A DNA stretch of 64,000 nucleotides from Flavobacterium sp. LHD-80 (GCF_030929605.1 NZ_JAVFVS010000012.1:186001-250000); one strand, 5' to 3'; positions 1-8,516 are shown, numbered from the stretch's first letter. Notes: generated by a model from the letters alone, not told the origin. Translations and numbers: made by a program.

Positions 1-1
1 T

Positions 2-451
2 AAAAATAAGATTTTAGAAGTTTTAGTGGCATTTGACCCAATTCTTGTTGGCACAATTCCAATAAATATTGACATTGAAAACAGTGATCTCGATATTATT
101 TGTTATTGGCAAAACAAAAGTCATTTTATTGAAAAAGTCACTTCTCTTTTCAAAAACAAACCTGATTTTAAAATCTTGAAAACTATTATAAATCAGCAAG
201 AATCTGTAGTTGGAAGTTTCAAATTAGATGATTTTGAAATTGAAATTTTCGGGCAAAATGTTCCTACTAAAAATCAAAACGGCTACCGACACATGATTAT
301 CGAACACCAAATTCTGGAATCACGAGACGAAAGCTTTCGACAAGAAATCATAAAACTCAAGAAAAACGGCTACAAAACCGAACCTGCTTTTGCCAAATTA
401 TTAGGTTTGAAAAATGATCCATATTCAGAATTATTGAATTATAAAATTTGA
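2..451 (+). CDS. DUF4269 family protein, 5' end outside window
   Basis: The reading frame is open from base 2 to the stop at 449-451, through a GTG at 26, so the true start lies upstream and only the C-terminal 149 codons are visible. The segment GTIPINIDIENSDLDII near the visible N-terminus is the conserved core of DUF4269 proteins, whose SDLDI resembles the metal-binding strand of nucleotidyltransferase folds. The reaction is unknown. No partner gene is visible on the left side, and the next feature is a tRNA about 130 bases downstream. The family call is confident; any function beyond a possible nucleotidyltransferase fold is inference. Confidence 0.75.
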   Translation, partial: KNKILEVLVAFDPILVGTIPINIDIENSDLDIICYWQNKSHFIEKVTSLFKNKPDFKILKTIINQQESVVGSFKLDDFEIEIFGQNVPTKNQNGYRHMIIEHQILESRDESFRQEIIKLKKNGYKTEPAFAKLLGLKNDPYSELLNYKI

Positions 452-535
452 TTTCAGAACCACAAACGCACAACTCACTTGACAACAACAAGTTATATAT
501 CAATTTATTTAAATAAAAATATTTCACTAATTCCT

Positions 536-565
536 TTGTAAAACTGTATTTAGTGCTTATCTTTG
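536..565 (+). promoter_or_regulatory. Promoter of the initiator tRNA gene
   Basis: A Bacteroidetes-type promoter: TTG at 536-538, 19 nt spacer, then TATCTTTG at 558-565, fitting the TTG-N17-23-TAnnTTTG consensus of the group's primary sigma factor. It lies 12 bases before the tRNA 5' end. Confidence 0.8.
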
Positions 566-577
566 CACCCGAAACAT

Positions 578-650
578 CGCGGGATAGAGCAGTAGGCAGC
601 TCGTCGGGCTCATAACCCGAAGGTCACAGGTTCGAGTCCTGTTCCCGCTA
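578..650 (+). tRNA. Initiator tRNA-fMet (anticodon CAT)
   Basis: A full cloverleaf can be drawn: acceptor 578-584/643-649, D stem GAGC/GCTC, anticodon stem TCGGG/CCCGA with CAT at 611-613, T stem ACAGG/CCTGT with TTCGAGT loop, discriminator A650. Three G-C pairs in the anticodon stem (GGG/CCC) and an unpaired first acceptor position (C1 opposite T72) mark it as the initiator. CCA is not encoded, as usual in this phylum. A promoter lies directly upstream and a terminator directly downstream, so it is a monocistronic gene. Confidence 0.94.
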
Positions 651-657
651 CTAAGAG

Positions 658-690
658 AAAAGCTTCAGAGAAATCTGAAGCTTTTTTTAT
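658..690 (+). terminator. Terminator of the initiator tRNA
   Basis: A perfect 12-bp stem (658-669 with 674-685) closed by a GAAA tetraloop and followed by a T run. A near copy occurs at 6470-6497 (see findings). Confidence 0.9.
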
Positions 691-714
691 TTACATACCT
701 TTGTGATTCTCTTT

Positions 715-741
715 GCGGGCACAGATTGCAAATCTGCGCTA
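715..741. repeat. Palindromic intergenic repeat, copy 1
   Basis: Contains CAGATTGCAAATCTG, a palindrome, inside a longer unit starting GCGGGCA and ending GCGCTA. Two more copies lie at 2015-2042 (inverted) and 2119-2147. Confidence 0.85.
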
Positions 742-805
742 TCGTTGTCTACATATCGGAGCAATCGGGACAAATACCAGAAGAACAACCTTGCAATTAA
801 AGATT

Positions 806-1408
806 ATGAAAAAACTATTATTTATATTCGGTGTATCACAATTTCTTTTTGGCTGTTCAATAAATAAAGACAAAAACTCCCCTATTAATGATTATATTCT
901 AAGTTTGAATTTAAAAGGTTCAGACAAAATTATGATTATCCAAGAAAAAATCAATAACAATACAACAATTGACATCTTTAAAGGGAAAACATTTTATTAT
1001 AGTGGCGTTAATAAATATGTGAAAATTGAAGGAGTTGAAGAACCTTTATATGAGGAAGAAAGCTGGCAAAAAATGAAAAATAAATATGCTAATAAAGATA
1101 CAATAGACCAATGGGTAAAAGATGATTATTGGTCTTTAAAAAATTTTAAGCATCAAAATATTGTTTTTATAAAACTGAAAGACTTTCCTAATCCTGGCAA
1201 ATATGAAAAATTTGATTTTGAGGAGAACTACAAGGTTTTTTCATTCTCAGATCCAATATACTACAAACACAATAAGTACGCAGTATTTACTATAAAATCA
1301 ACAACAACGGATTATAAAGATATGGATACAACTTCCATACTAATTTTAACAAAAATTAAAGGCAAGTGGACTCTTACTGAAAAAGTGGGAGACGGAATAT
1401 ACAGATAA
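806..1408 (+). CDS. Hypothetical lipoprotein
   Basis: Starting at ATG 806 gives a 200-residue protein with a lipoprotein signal: MKK, a hydrophobic stretch, and a lipobox LFGC with the lipidated Cys at residue 17. A longer frame from a TTG at 713 would be encoded by the palindromic repeat and is rejected. After the signal the chain is Lys/Asp rich with alternating hydrophobic residues, suggesting a soluble beta-rich domain on the periplasmic side of a membrane. I do not recognise a family. It stands alone on the plus strand after the tRNA and its stop faces a minus-strand hypothetical gene 18 bases away. Confidence 0.7.
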   Translation: MKKLLFIFGVSQFLFGCSINKDKNSPINDYILSLNLKGSDKIMIIQEKINNNTTIDIFKGKTFYYSGVNKYVKIEGVEEPLYEEESWQKMKNKYANKDTIDQWVKDDYWSLKNFKHQNIVFIKLKDFPNPGKYEKFDFEENYKVFSFSDPIYYKHNKYAVFTIKSTTTDYKDMDTTSILILTKIKGKWTLTEKVGDGIYR

Positions 1409-1426
1409 TGAAATACTCAGAAAGCA

Positions 1427-1849
1427 TTAGAATTCAATATTAAAGTGATTACTTTTTAAATTTGTCTTGATACCAAATAAATCTTTTCTCATTGCTAAAG
1501 CTAAATCATTTAATCTTTCTGTATTATGGCTGTGGATGAATCTTTTTAATTCTATCAAAACTTTGTCAGAAGCAAATAACGACATATTTATGAACTCTGC
1601 ATAAAGTTCATTTTTTAATCTTTCAAATGAATTTATATCAGGACGATTAATAACAAGAGTTGTTTTTTCCTTATCATAATTAACCAAAGCATAACAAAGT
1701 AAGATTATAGCTTTGTATCTGATTTCTTTCATTGTCTGCTTAGCATCTTGTTTGGCTTTTCGGGTAGCAACCAAAAAATCGAAAGAAGTTTTAAGAATCC
1801 CACCGAATCCAACTAAACCTACTACTGATATTATTTGCTCTGCTGTCAT
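1427..1849 (-). CDS. Hypothetical protein with one N-terminal membrane helix
   Basis: From ATG 1849 the protein has 140 residues. Residues 4-25 (QIISVVGLVGFGGILK) form a hydrophobic segment, followed by a basic coiled-coil-like stretch (ATRKAKQDAKQTMKE) and a helical C-terminal part. A start 18 codons upstream at 1903 is also open, but the resulting N-terminus precedes the membrane helix awkwardly. No family is recognised. It could be a small membrane-anchored cytoplasmic helical protein; the function is unknown. Confidence 0.6.
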   Translation of the reverse strand: MTAEQIISVVGLVGFGGILKTSFDFLVATRKAKQDAKQTMKEIRYKAIILLCYALVNYDKEKTTLVINRPDINSFERLKNELYAEFINMSLFASDKVLIELKRFIHSHNTERLNDLALAMRKDLFGIKTNLKSNHFNIEF

Positions 1850-2152
1850 AAATTTTAGATTTTGAATCACGCTAATATAGCTATTTGAATGTAAGAAAGC
1901 CAATACGTTATGGAATGCTATTTAAAATTATTTGCTATTTTTTATTTATTCGATATTGCCTACGTCAAAACCATCATAATGATTAATCCAATCGCGCAGG
2001 TCTAACCTCAATCGTAAGCGCAGATTTGCAATCTGTGCCCACAAAGATTGTAAATAATCCATTTTTATATAATAAATACAATAACTTGTATTTAATAAAA
2101 TAATCCATTTGCTTCACTGTGCGGGCACAGATTGCAAATCTGCGCTAACGAA
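1850..2152. repeat. Gene-free stretch with an inverted pair of palindromic repeats
   Basis: About 300 bases without a credible gene. It holds two copies of the GCGGGCA...GCGCTA palindromic unit in opposite orientation (2015-2042 and 2119-2147), separated by AT-rich sequence, followed by a degenerate direct repeat of the unit's right half (2151-2170). Confidence 0.8.
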
Positions 2153-2713
2153 TTACAAATCTACGCTAACGTTGCCTATATTACCTTTTACCTTAGCGTA
2201 AATATCAAGACTTATAAACTTGCCATTTTTAATTTCACAGTCTTTCATAGTTCCTTCATTCTGAAAGTCAAGTTTAGCCATTACGCTTTTACAATTCTCA
2301 TTTTCCGACTCAACAAATCCTTCAATTCTGTTAAGTTCTAAATCGTAAAATCCATAATTACAAATTAATGGAATTGCTTCTTTTATAATTCCATGTCCCC
2401 AAAAACTTGGAATTAACCAAAAACCTATTTCTGCTTTTTTATGTTCTTTACTTAAATTATTTAATCCACCCGCGCCGTAGAATGTTCCGTTATCAGCCGA
2501 GCAAATAGCAAACCAAATTCCTGTATCATTTTTTTCAAGGTCAGCAAAAAAAGACATTTGTTCTTTAGTTGCTTCCAATGTTTGAAAACTCACTCCATAA
2601 TATTTAATAACCTCTGGATGCGAAAGTCCTTTGAAAACATTTTCAAGATCACTATCTGCAAATTGTCGGAGTAAAAGTTTTTCAGTTTTTATGGTTGGGA
2701 ATTCTTTCTTCAT
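2153..2713 (-). CDS. GNAT N-acetyltransferase, RimJ/RimL type
   Basis: From ATG 2713 (MKKEFPTIKTEKLLLRQF) the protein is 186 residues, the usual size of RimJ/RimL-like acetyltransferases, which transfer acetyl from acetyl-CoA to an amine (ribosomal protein N-terminus, spermidine or a drug). The family start TERLLLR-like strand, the central FYGAGGLNNL strand and an IGFWLIPSFWGHGIIKEA acetyl-CoA-binding segment are visible. An open extension to 2815 is not family sequence and is left out. The last codons and the stop lie in the degenerate part of the palindromic repeat, so the C-terminus GNVSVDL may be repeat-derived. The substrate cannot be told. Confidence 0.85.
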   Translation of the reverse strand: MKKEFPTIKTEKLLLRQFADSDLENVFKGLSHPEVIKYYGVSFQTLEATKEQMSFFADLEKNDTGIWFAICSADNGTFYGAGGLNNLSKEHKKAEIGFWLIPSFWGHGIIKEAIPLICNYGFYDLELNRIEGFVESENENCKSVMAKLDFQNEGTMKDCEIKNGKFISLDIYAKVKGNIGNVSVDL

Positions 2714-2965
2714 GATTTGTGTTAGTTTTTGATTAACCGTTTTCTTCGTCAAGGACTGACCGATATTATTAATGATTTGTAATCTTTTTTGGTTACTTTT
2801 GAAAATGTACACCAATACAATTCATATGGAACTTTGTTTAGTTACTACGAAAATAAAACAAGACAAATCTAATAACGTCCTCAAAATTTATCGAATAAAA
2901 ACTGCAGATTTTCTTCAAAAAATTGATCCACAGCAACTATATGCGAGAATTAATATAAATAAATA

Positions 2966-3997
2966 ATGATAGAATCAAACCAACTGCTTTTCTTTTTTAG
3001 TGCTTTGGGGGCTTTTAATGGTTTCTTGCTTTCCTTGTATTTTGCCATAAATGCTAAAAATAAAAAATTTACAAACTATTTTTTATCCCTGTTGCTTTTA
3101 GTTTTAAGTATCAGAATTGTCAAATCGGTTTTTTTCTATTTTAATCCGCACTTATCCAATATTTTTATTCAGATTGGGCTTTCTGCATGCGTTCTAATTG
3201 GTCCTTTTCTTTTTTTATATCTCAAATCTGTGATGGAAAACGAAAAACCGAATTGGAAAATACATGTAATCCCCTCTTTGGTCGTAATAACAATTATTGG
3301 ATATTTTTATCCTTATGTTGAACATCGCGAAATTTGGAGTAGATGGATTGTAAATGCAATATACTTTCAATGGTTCATTTATATTGCTTTATCATTAAAA
3401 TATCTCCGACCAATTATTCTCAAACTCAAAAGGAAAGAGCGTTTACAGAAAATGGATTTTTGGCTTTTAAGTATTTATTTAGGTGTTGCATTTATCTGGT
3501 TAGCTTACAGTTTTGCATTATATACATCTTATATAGTTGGAGCTTTGTCATTTACATTTATTCTATATCTCATTGTCTTGCTTTTAATTTTTAGAAAAAG
3601 TAGCGAATCGACTTTTTTTCATGAAAAGGAAAAATATAAAAACAAAGAAATTGACAAAAAGATGCTGGATGAAATAGGCCAAAAACTATCCATTTTAATT
3701 GAAAAAGAAATGTTTCTTAACTCAAATTTTACGCTCGAAGGAGCTGCAAATGAACTGAAAATAACGAAACATTTATTATCTCAATATGTAAATGAAATAT
3801 TAGGAAAATCTTTCTCAAATCTCATTAAAGAATATCGAATTGAAAAAGCAAAAAAGCTGTTAGAAACTGAGAAAAACTATAAAATCGAAAGTTTAGGTTA
3901 CGATTGCGGTTTCAGTTCAAAATCCTCCTTCTTTACTGCATTTAAAAAAATCACAGGACTAACCCCTGCAGAATATCAAAAATCTTCCCTGAAATGA
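2966..3997 (+). CDS. AraC-family regulator with N-terminal membrane domain
   Basis: 343 residues. Residues 1 to about 215 contain seven hydrophobic segments (for example LLFFFSALGAFNGFLLSLYF near the start), so the N-terminal half is a membrane sensor; residues about 240-340 are an AraC-type DNA-binding domain with two helix-turn-helix units ending CGFSSKSSFFTAFKKITG and TPAEYQ. This layout is common in Bacteroidetes, where such proteins control nearby genes. The two serine hydrolases downstream on the same strand are plausible targets, but no operator was identified. The ligand sensed is unknown. Confidence 0.88.
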   Translation: MIESNQLLFFFSALGAFNGFLLSLYFAINAKNKKFTNYFLSLLLLVLSIRIVKSVFFYFNPHLSNIFIQIGLSACVLIGPFLFLYLKSVMENEKPNWKIHVIPSLVVITIIGYFYPYVEHREIWSRWIVNAIYFQWFIYIALSLKYLRPIILKLKRKERLQKMDFWLLSIYLGVAFIWLAYSFALYTSYIVGALSFTFILYLIVLLLIFRKSSESTFFHEKEKYKNKEIDKKMLDEIGQKLSILIEKEMFLNSNFTLEGAANELKITKHLLSQYVNEILGKSFSNLIKEYRIEKAKKLLETEKNYKIESLGYDCGFSSKSSFFTAFKKITGLTPAEYQKSSLK

Positions 3998-4250
3998 GTT
4001 CAATATTATAGAATTGAACTCCTATCCTATAACTTAAAACCTCGAAACAATCTGCATTCGGGATATTTGCGCTTATTATTAATATTCTTAAAAATGATAA
4101 AAGCGCCGAAAGTTATAACCCAAAACATTTTCATCTTCCTTCTTCTCACAACTTCAAAAACTATTTTGCATCATGAAGCTAAATGGTCTATGGTACATTT
4201 TCGATAAAATTTTAACTAACATCATTAAATCAATATAAAATATCACATCG

Positions 4251-5306
4251 ATGAAGTACCTATTTTTCTTAGCCACATTAATACAGCTGTTTTCGTTAAC
4301 TGATTTATCCGCCCAAAATTTAAGGAATAACGAAATTGACAAATACATAACAGAAGTTCAGCAACAATATAATATTCCTGGATTAGCCTTAGCAGTTATA
4401 AAAGATGGCAAATTGATTCACAAGATGAATTACGGACTTGCCAACATCGAAATGGAAATTCCTGTAACAGACAAAATTTTATTTCCATTGTTTTCAACTA
4501 CTAAAGTAATGTCGATTATTGCCGTTTATCAATTAATTCAAGAAAACAAGATAGCTCTGGACACTCCTATTTCTTATTTTTTAGATGACTTGCCGATTAC
4601 CTGGAAAAAGGTGCAAATAAAAAATCTCATAACACATTCATCTGGCTTACCTGATATTGTAAATTACACCAATGAAAATGAAGAAAATGCAAAACAAAAG
4701 GTATATAATGACAGCATAAAATTTTCACCAGGAAACCAATTTGATTATAATCAAACTAATTATTGGTTGCTTAACAGAATCTTTCAAAAAGTTGTCAATA
4801 AAACACTGAGTCAGTTTATTATTGATACTCAATTCCAGTCGGCATTAGGATCAGTTGTCTTTGAAGGAAATAATCTAAAAGTAGTTAACAATTTAAGTTA
4901 CGGATATGTGAATACGGCAGGAACAGCTATGTTTCTAAAAAGAAACTGGAATTTTCCTGAGTACGAATATGGTGCTGCCGCACTTAACATGACATTAGAT
5001 GCTTTCATTGAATGGAATACAAAGTTTGACAATGGCTTTTTTATATCTGATAAAATGAAAAAACAATTATTGACTCCGTTTAATTATGAAATCAAAAGAG
5101 ATTTTACATATGGATTGGATCTGATAAAACAGAATGATAATGTTTCTTATGGTTTTTCAGGAGGACTCGCAACTGCCTTTAGAAAATTTCCTGATAAAAA
5201 ACTAACCATAATTCTTTTGGCAAACGGAATGTTTATCCCTACTGATAAACAGCACGGAATAAATGAAGTCGTAAATACGATTGCCTCTATTGCTAAAAAA
5301 AAGTAA
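4251..5306 (+). CDS. Beta-lactamase-fold serine hydrolase, exported, altered motifs
   Basis: 351 residues with a signal peptide ending near LSAQ (residue about 22). The class C beta-lactamase/PBP fold is shown by the nucleophile motif STTK in FPLFSTTKVMSII and by HSSGLPDI. The second motif, normally YSN, reads YNQ in FDYNQTNYWLL, and the third, normally HxG, reads FSG in GFSGGLATAF. The acylation Ser-Lys pair is kept but the base and oxyanion-side residues are unusual, so activity is uncertain. The family includes esterases, peptidases and D-aminopeptidases; the substrate is unknown. Followed by a second, canonical family member 91 bases downstream. Confidence 0.85.
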   Translation: MKYLFFLATLIQLFSLTDLSAQNLRNNEIDKYITEVQQQYNIPGLALAVIKDGKLIHKMNYGLANIEMEIPVTDKILFPLFSTTKVMSIIAVYQLIQENKIALDTPISYFLDDLPITWKKVQIKNLITHSSGLPDIVNYTNENEENAKQKVYNDSIKFSPGNQFDYNQTNYWLLNRIFQKVVNKTLSQFIIDTQFQSALGSVVFEGNNLKVVNNLSYGYVNTAGTAMFLKRNWNFPEYEYGAAALNMTLDAFIEWNTKFDNGFFISDKMKKQLLTPFNYEIKRDFTYGLDLIKQNDNVSYGFSGGLATAFRKFPDKKLTIILLANGMFIPTDKQHGINEVVNTIASIAKKK

Positions 5307-5397
5307 GGATGTAATAAAATCCCAAACCCACTGTAGTACTAAAACGTTATGTGCTATTTAACCAATTAATCAGAAAATCAAACTATAAATTACCACA

Positions 5398-6441
5398 ATG
5401 AAATATTTAATCACTATTTTATTTTTTACATTACTTGCTTGCAAAAGTGTTCATCAAACCAATAAACAAAGTGTTGAAAATGCGATTACAAATAACGCTG
5501 TTCAGTTATTAGCGGACAAAAGATTTCATTCTGTTTCCGTTGTAGTTTACAAAGATGGAGAAGCCACAATAAAACATTTTGGCGAATTAACTATCGGAGA
5601 AGGAAACAAGCCAAACGATTCTACACTTTATGAATTGGCTTCTGTAACTAAAACTTTTACAGGGTATATAGCTGCTAAAGCCGTACTTGATAAAAAAATA
5701 AATTTAGATGATGATATTAGAATCTACCTTAATGAACCTTATCCAAATTTAGAATTTAAAGGTGAGCCTATAAAAATTAGACACCTCATCACACACACAA
5801 GCGGATTTCCTAATTTCCCAATAAAAAGCGAAAATAAAACAGCTTTTTTTGAGGGATTAAAACTAATCAAAATTGAAACGAAACCTGGAGAAACATACTT
5901 CTATTCAAACACGGCTCCAGAATTGACAGCGTATATTCTTGAAAAAGTGTACCAAAAACCTTATGAAGAATTGGTAATTGAATTTATTTTGGAACCAAAT
6001 AAAATGAACCAAACCAAGTTTACACTAAATGAAAATGACAGAACGAGATTGGTAAAAGGTTATAACGATAAAAACCAGTTAATGCCTAACTTCAATAGAA
6101 CTTTATGGGGTGGAATTTCGGGATTGCATTCAACGACCACGGATTTAGTGAAATATATGAAACTGCAACTAGACAAGTCTAATCCTATTGTAAACGAATC
6201 TCATAAAAAATTATACAAAGAAGGTTCTGATTTCTGGGAAGGCTACCATTGGTACATCATAGAAAATGATAATAAATTAATTTATAGACATCACGGAGGC
6301 ATATACGGAATGCAGAATTGGTTTGTGATTTATCCTAAACAAAATATGGGGATATCGATATTGACAAACACAAGCTTTAATGAAACAGGAGAAATTTTAG
6401 AAAAAGTAGTTGATCAATTGTATGATGATTTAAATAAATAG
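5398..6441 (+). CDS. Beta-lactamase-fold serine hydrolase, lipoprotein
   Basis: 347 residues starting with a lipoprotein signal, lipobox LLAC with Cys at residue 15. All three class C motifs are present: SVTK (ELASVTKTFTGY), YSN (FYSNTAPELTAY) and HHGG (YRHHGGIYGM). It is thus predicted to be an active serine hydrolase tethered to a membrane, perhaps an esterase or peptidase. It lies downstream of the altered paralogue and probably in the same transcript; a hairpin with a T run follows at 6470-6497. Substrate unknown. Confidence 0.88.
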   Translation: MKYLITILFFTLLACKSVHQTNKQSVENAITNNAVQLLADKRFHSVSVVVYKDGEATIKHFGELTIGEGNKPNDSTLYELASVTKTFTGYIAAKAVLDKKINLDDDIRIYLNEPYPNLEFKGEPIKIRHLITHTSGFPNFPIKSENKTAFFEGLKLIKIETKPGETYFYSNTAPELTAYILEKVYQKPYEELVIEFILEPNKMNQTKFTLNENDRTRLVKGYNDKNQLMPNFNRTLWGGISGLHSTTTDLVKYMKLQLDKSNPIVNESHKKLYKEGSDFWEGYHWYIIENDNKLIYRHHGGIYGMQNWFVIYPKQNMGISILTNTSFNETGEILEKVVDQLYDDLNK

Positions 6442-6469
6442 ATCATTAAATGCTTTCGCTACTAAATAC

Positions 6470-6497
6470 AGCTTCAGAGAAATCTGGAGCTTTTTTA
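6470..6497 (+). terminator. Terminator, near copy of the tRNA-fMet terminator
   Basis: Stem AGCTTCAGA/TCTGGAGCT with GAAA loop and T run. The preceding CGCTACTAA (6457-6465) also matches the 3' end of the initiator tRNA (646-654), so the whole block repeats the tRNA end. Confidence 0.85.
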
Positions 6498-6627
6498 TTT
6501 GTGTTAAATTGCTGGTTTTTAAACCCAAAATATATGGCCAATAAAAATATTTAAAAAAAACTTCTTTTTTGAGGTAACAATTAAACTAGTGCTGCATCAA
6601 AAGGTAAACTTTAAAAAATTAAATCTT

Positions 6628-7464
6628 ATGAAAACGAAATCTATTTTAATTATTGCCTTTATCCTACTTTTCTCAAAATCTGTTTTTTCTCAAACTGCTT
6701 TCAAAGTAGAGGTAAAAGGAAAAGGAACTCCTGTTTTGTTATTTCCTGGTTTTGGTTGCACCGGAGAGTTATGGAATGAAACAGTATCTGAACTTTCTAA
6801 AAATCACGAATGCCACATTTTTACTTTTGCAGGATTTGGTAATGTTCCCCCAATTGAAAGGCCTTGGTTATCTACCATAAATGATCAAGTCATTTCGTAT
6901 GTAAAAACCAAAAAAATAAAAAATGCGGTATTGATTGGTCATAGTCTCGGTGGGACTTTAAGTTTGTGGTTAGCATCTGAAGAACCTAATTTATTCAAAA
7001 AGTTAATTCTAGTTGACGCTTTACCTTCCAGTGCCGCTTTAATGATTCCTAATTACAAAGGCGACACGATTCCTTATGATAATCCGCAGAGTAAAATGAT
7101 GTTGGCTATGGATCAAAATGCTTTTAATGCAATGAATTCACAAATGACTTCTTACATGTGCCTGAATAAAGAAAAACAAAAAACAATTAATGACTGGATG
7201 AATATGGCCGATAGAAAAACTTATGTTTATGGTTATATTGATATGCTTAATTTAGACCTAAGAAAAGAAATTTCTAAAATTAAAATTCCAGTGGTAATTT
7301 TAGCTGCGACAAATCCAGATCTTGCTACGGTACAAAACACATATAAAGCGCAGTATGAAAATCTGCCATCTGCTAAAATTCTTTATGCATCAAAAGCAGC
7401 GCATTTTGTAATGTATGATCAACCGGAGTGGTTTATAGAAAATGTAAAATCAGAAATAAAATAA
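6628..7464 (+). CDS. Exported alpha/beta hydrolase
   Basis: From ATG 6628 the protein has 278 residues and a signal peptide ending VFSQ. The alpha/beta hydrolase fold is seen from the oxyanion segment LLFPGFGC, the nucleophile elbow GHSLGG (IGHSLGGTLSLWLA), and a C-terminal His in KAAHFVMYDQPEWF. The 13-codon extension to 6589 would place residues before the signal peptide and is rejected. The stop is one base before the GTG start of an ECF sigma factor, so the two are co-transcribed. The reaction (esterase, lipase or C-C hydrolase) is not determined. Confidence 0.85.
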   Translation: MKTKSILIIAFILLFSKSVFSQTAFKVEVKGKGTPVLLFPGFGCTGELWNETVSELSKNHECHIFTFAGFGNVPPIERPWLSTINDQVISYVKTKKIKNAVLIGHSLGGTLSLWLASEEPNLFKKLILVDALPSSAALMIPNYKGDTIPYDNPQSKMMLAMDQNAFNAMNSQMTSYMCLNKEKQKTINDWMNMADRKTYVYGYIDMLNLDLRKEISKIKIPVVILAATNPDLATVQNTYKAQYENLPSAKILYASKAAHFVMYDQPEWFIENVKSEIK

Positions 7465-7465
7465 A

Positions 7466-7960
7466 GTGGCCGAAAAAGAACAATTCAACGAGATCTACTC
7501 CAAGCATTACAATAAAGTGTTTCGCTTGTGCAAAGGTTATTTTTGCGGCGATACTGCATTAGCCTCTGATGCGACTCAGGAAATCTTCATTAAAGTCTGG
7601 GAGAAATTGGACACCTTCAGAAATGATTCCAGCATTAGCACTTGGGTATATAGGATTGCCGTAAACACCTGTCTTCTTTATTTAAGAAAATCATCTTCAA
7701 GAAAAGAAATTAGGACCGAAATCCTGCCTCAAACTGTTGCAGAAACCTATTCGAGCGAAAAAGACGAACAGCTTCAACAAATGTATCAATGTATACAAAA
7801 GCTTGAAGAAACAAATAAAATGATAATCCTGATGACTTTAGACGGTGTCGAATATCAGGAAATATCAGAAGTAATTGGGATAACCGAAGAAACACTTCGC
7901 GTTAGAATCCACCGAATCAAAAAAAGTTTAACTCAATGTGTACAAAATGAAAACATTTGA
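7466..7960 (+). CDS. ECF-type RNA polymerase sigma factor
   Basis: 164 residues from a GTG directly after the hydrolase stop. Sigma region 2 covers about residues 5-75 (YNKVFRLCKGYF, ATQEIFIKVWEKL, STWVYRIAVNTCL) and region 4 about 105-155 (EYQEISEVIGITEETLRVR, RIKKSL). There is no region 1.1 or 3, which defines the ECF group. The gene overlaps the next one by 14 bases, and that neighbour, a short soluble head with membrane helices, is in the place where ECF anti-sigma factors are usually found. The regulon is unknown. Confidence 0.9.
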   Translation: MAEKEQFNEIYSKHYNKVFRLCKGYFCGDTALASDATQEIFIKVWEKLDTFRNDSSISTWVYRIAVNTCLLYLRKSSSRKEIRTEILPQTVAETYSSEKDEQLQQMYQCIQKLEETNKMIILMTLDGVEYQEISEVIGITEETLRVRIHRIKKSLTQCVQNENI

Positions 7961-8516
7961 AGAATTACAAAATATTTGGGAGCAGCAGACAGAATCTGAT
8001 ACAAAACCAACAGCAACTGAAATCATTAAAAAAGCCGAAGCAAATACTAAGAAAATTAAGCGTAGTCATTTTTGGACCAAAGTAATTTTAAGTCTGACAT
8101 CATTAATCTTAATCGCATATTATATTTGGGTAGGCGCTTATAAACAAACACTTTTTAGTTTTGGATTATGCATTATGATTACAATGCTTATTGCACGTAT
8201 CGCCTTAGAATGGAGCAGCGCGAAAAAACTAGAGAACTTAAAGACCGATGTTAACTTAATTGAATACAGCAAACTGGCTCATCAATTTTATGACTGGAGA
8301 AAAAAAATACATTACATTTTCACACCAATCATTTACATAACTTATATCGTTGGTTTTACATTGCTTCTACCTGTTTTTAAAGACAATTTTTCAAGAGGTT
8401 TTTATCTCTATATCCTCATAAGTGGTTATGCTTTTTTATTAATCTTTGGATTTTTTATGATCAGAATAATCAAAAAGGAAATAAAGCTTTTGAATTTCTT
8501 AAAAGACATCTCTTGA
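7947..8516 (+). CDS. Membrane protein after ECF sigma, possible anti-sigma factor
   Basis: 189 residues from ATG 7947 (MKTFEELQNIWEQQ), overlapping the sigma gene by 14 bases; a start three codons upstream is possible but less like relatives. Residues 1-45 are soluble and charged, followed by four hydrophobic segments (about 48-66, 70-88, 125-145, 158-178). Translational coupling with an ECF sigma gene suggests that the soluble head holds the sigma factor, but no ZAS or FecR domain is seen, so the anti-sigma role is inference from position. Followed by a strong terminator at 8601-8637. Confidence 0.7.
   Translation: MKTFEELQNIWEQQTESDTKPTATEIIKKAEANTKKIKRSHFWTKVILSLTSLILIAYYIWVGAYKQTLFSFGLCIMITMLIARIALEWSSAKKLENLKTDVNLIEYSKLAHQFYDWRKKIHYIFTPIIYITYIVGFTLLLPVFKDNFSRGFYLYILISGYAFLLIFGFFMIRIIKKEIKLLNFLKDIS

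Noticed and set aside
713..805. TTG-initiated N-terminal extension of the lipoprotein gene
   Set aside because: It is encoded by the palindromic repeat and would put 31 residues before a good lipoprotein signal.
2772..2966. 64-codon frame ahead of the AraC gene
   Set aside because: No family resemblance and atypical composition; it overlaps the upstream region of the GNAT gene.
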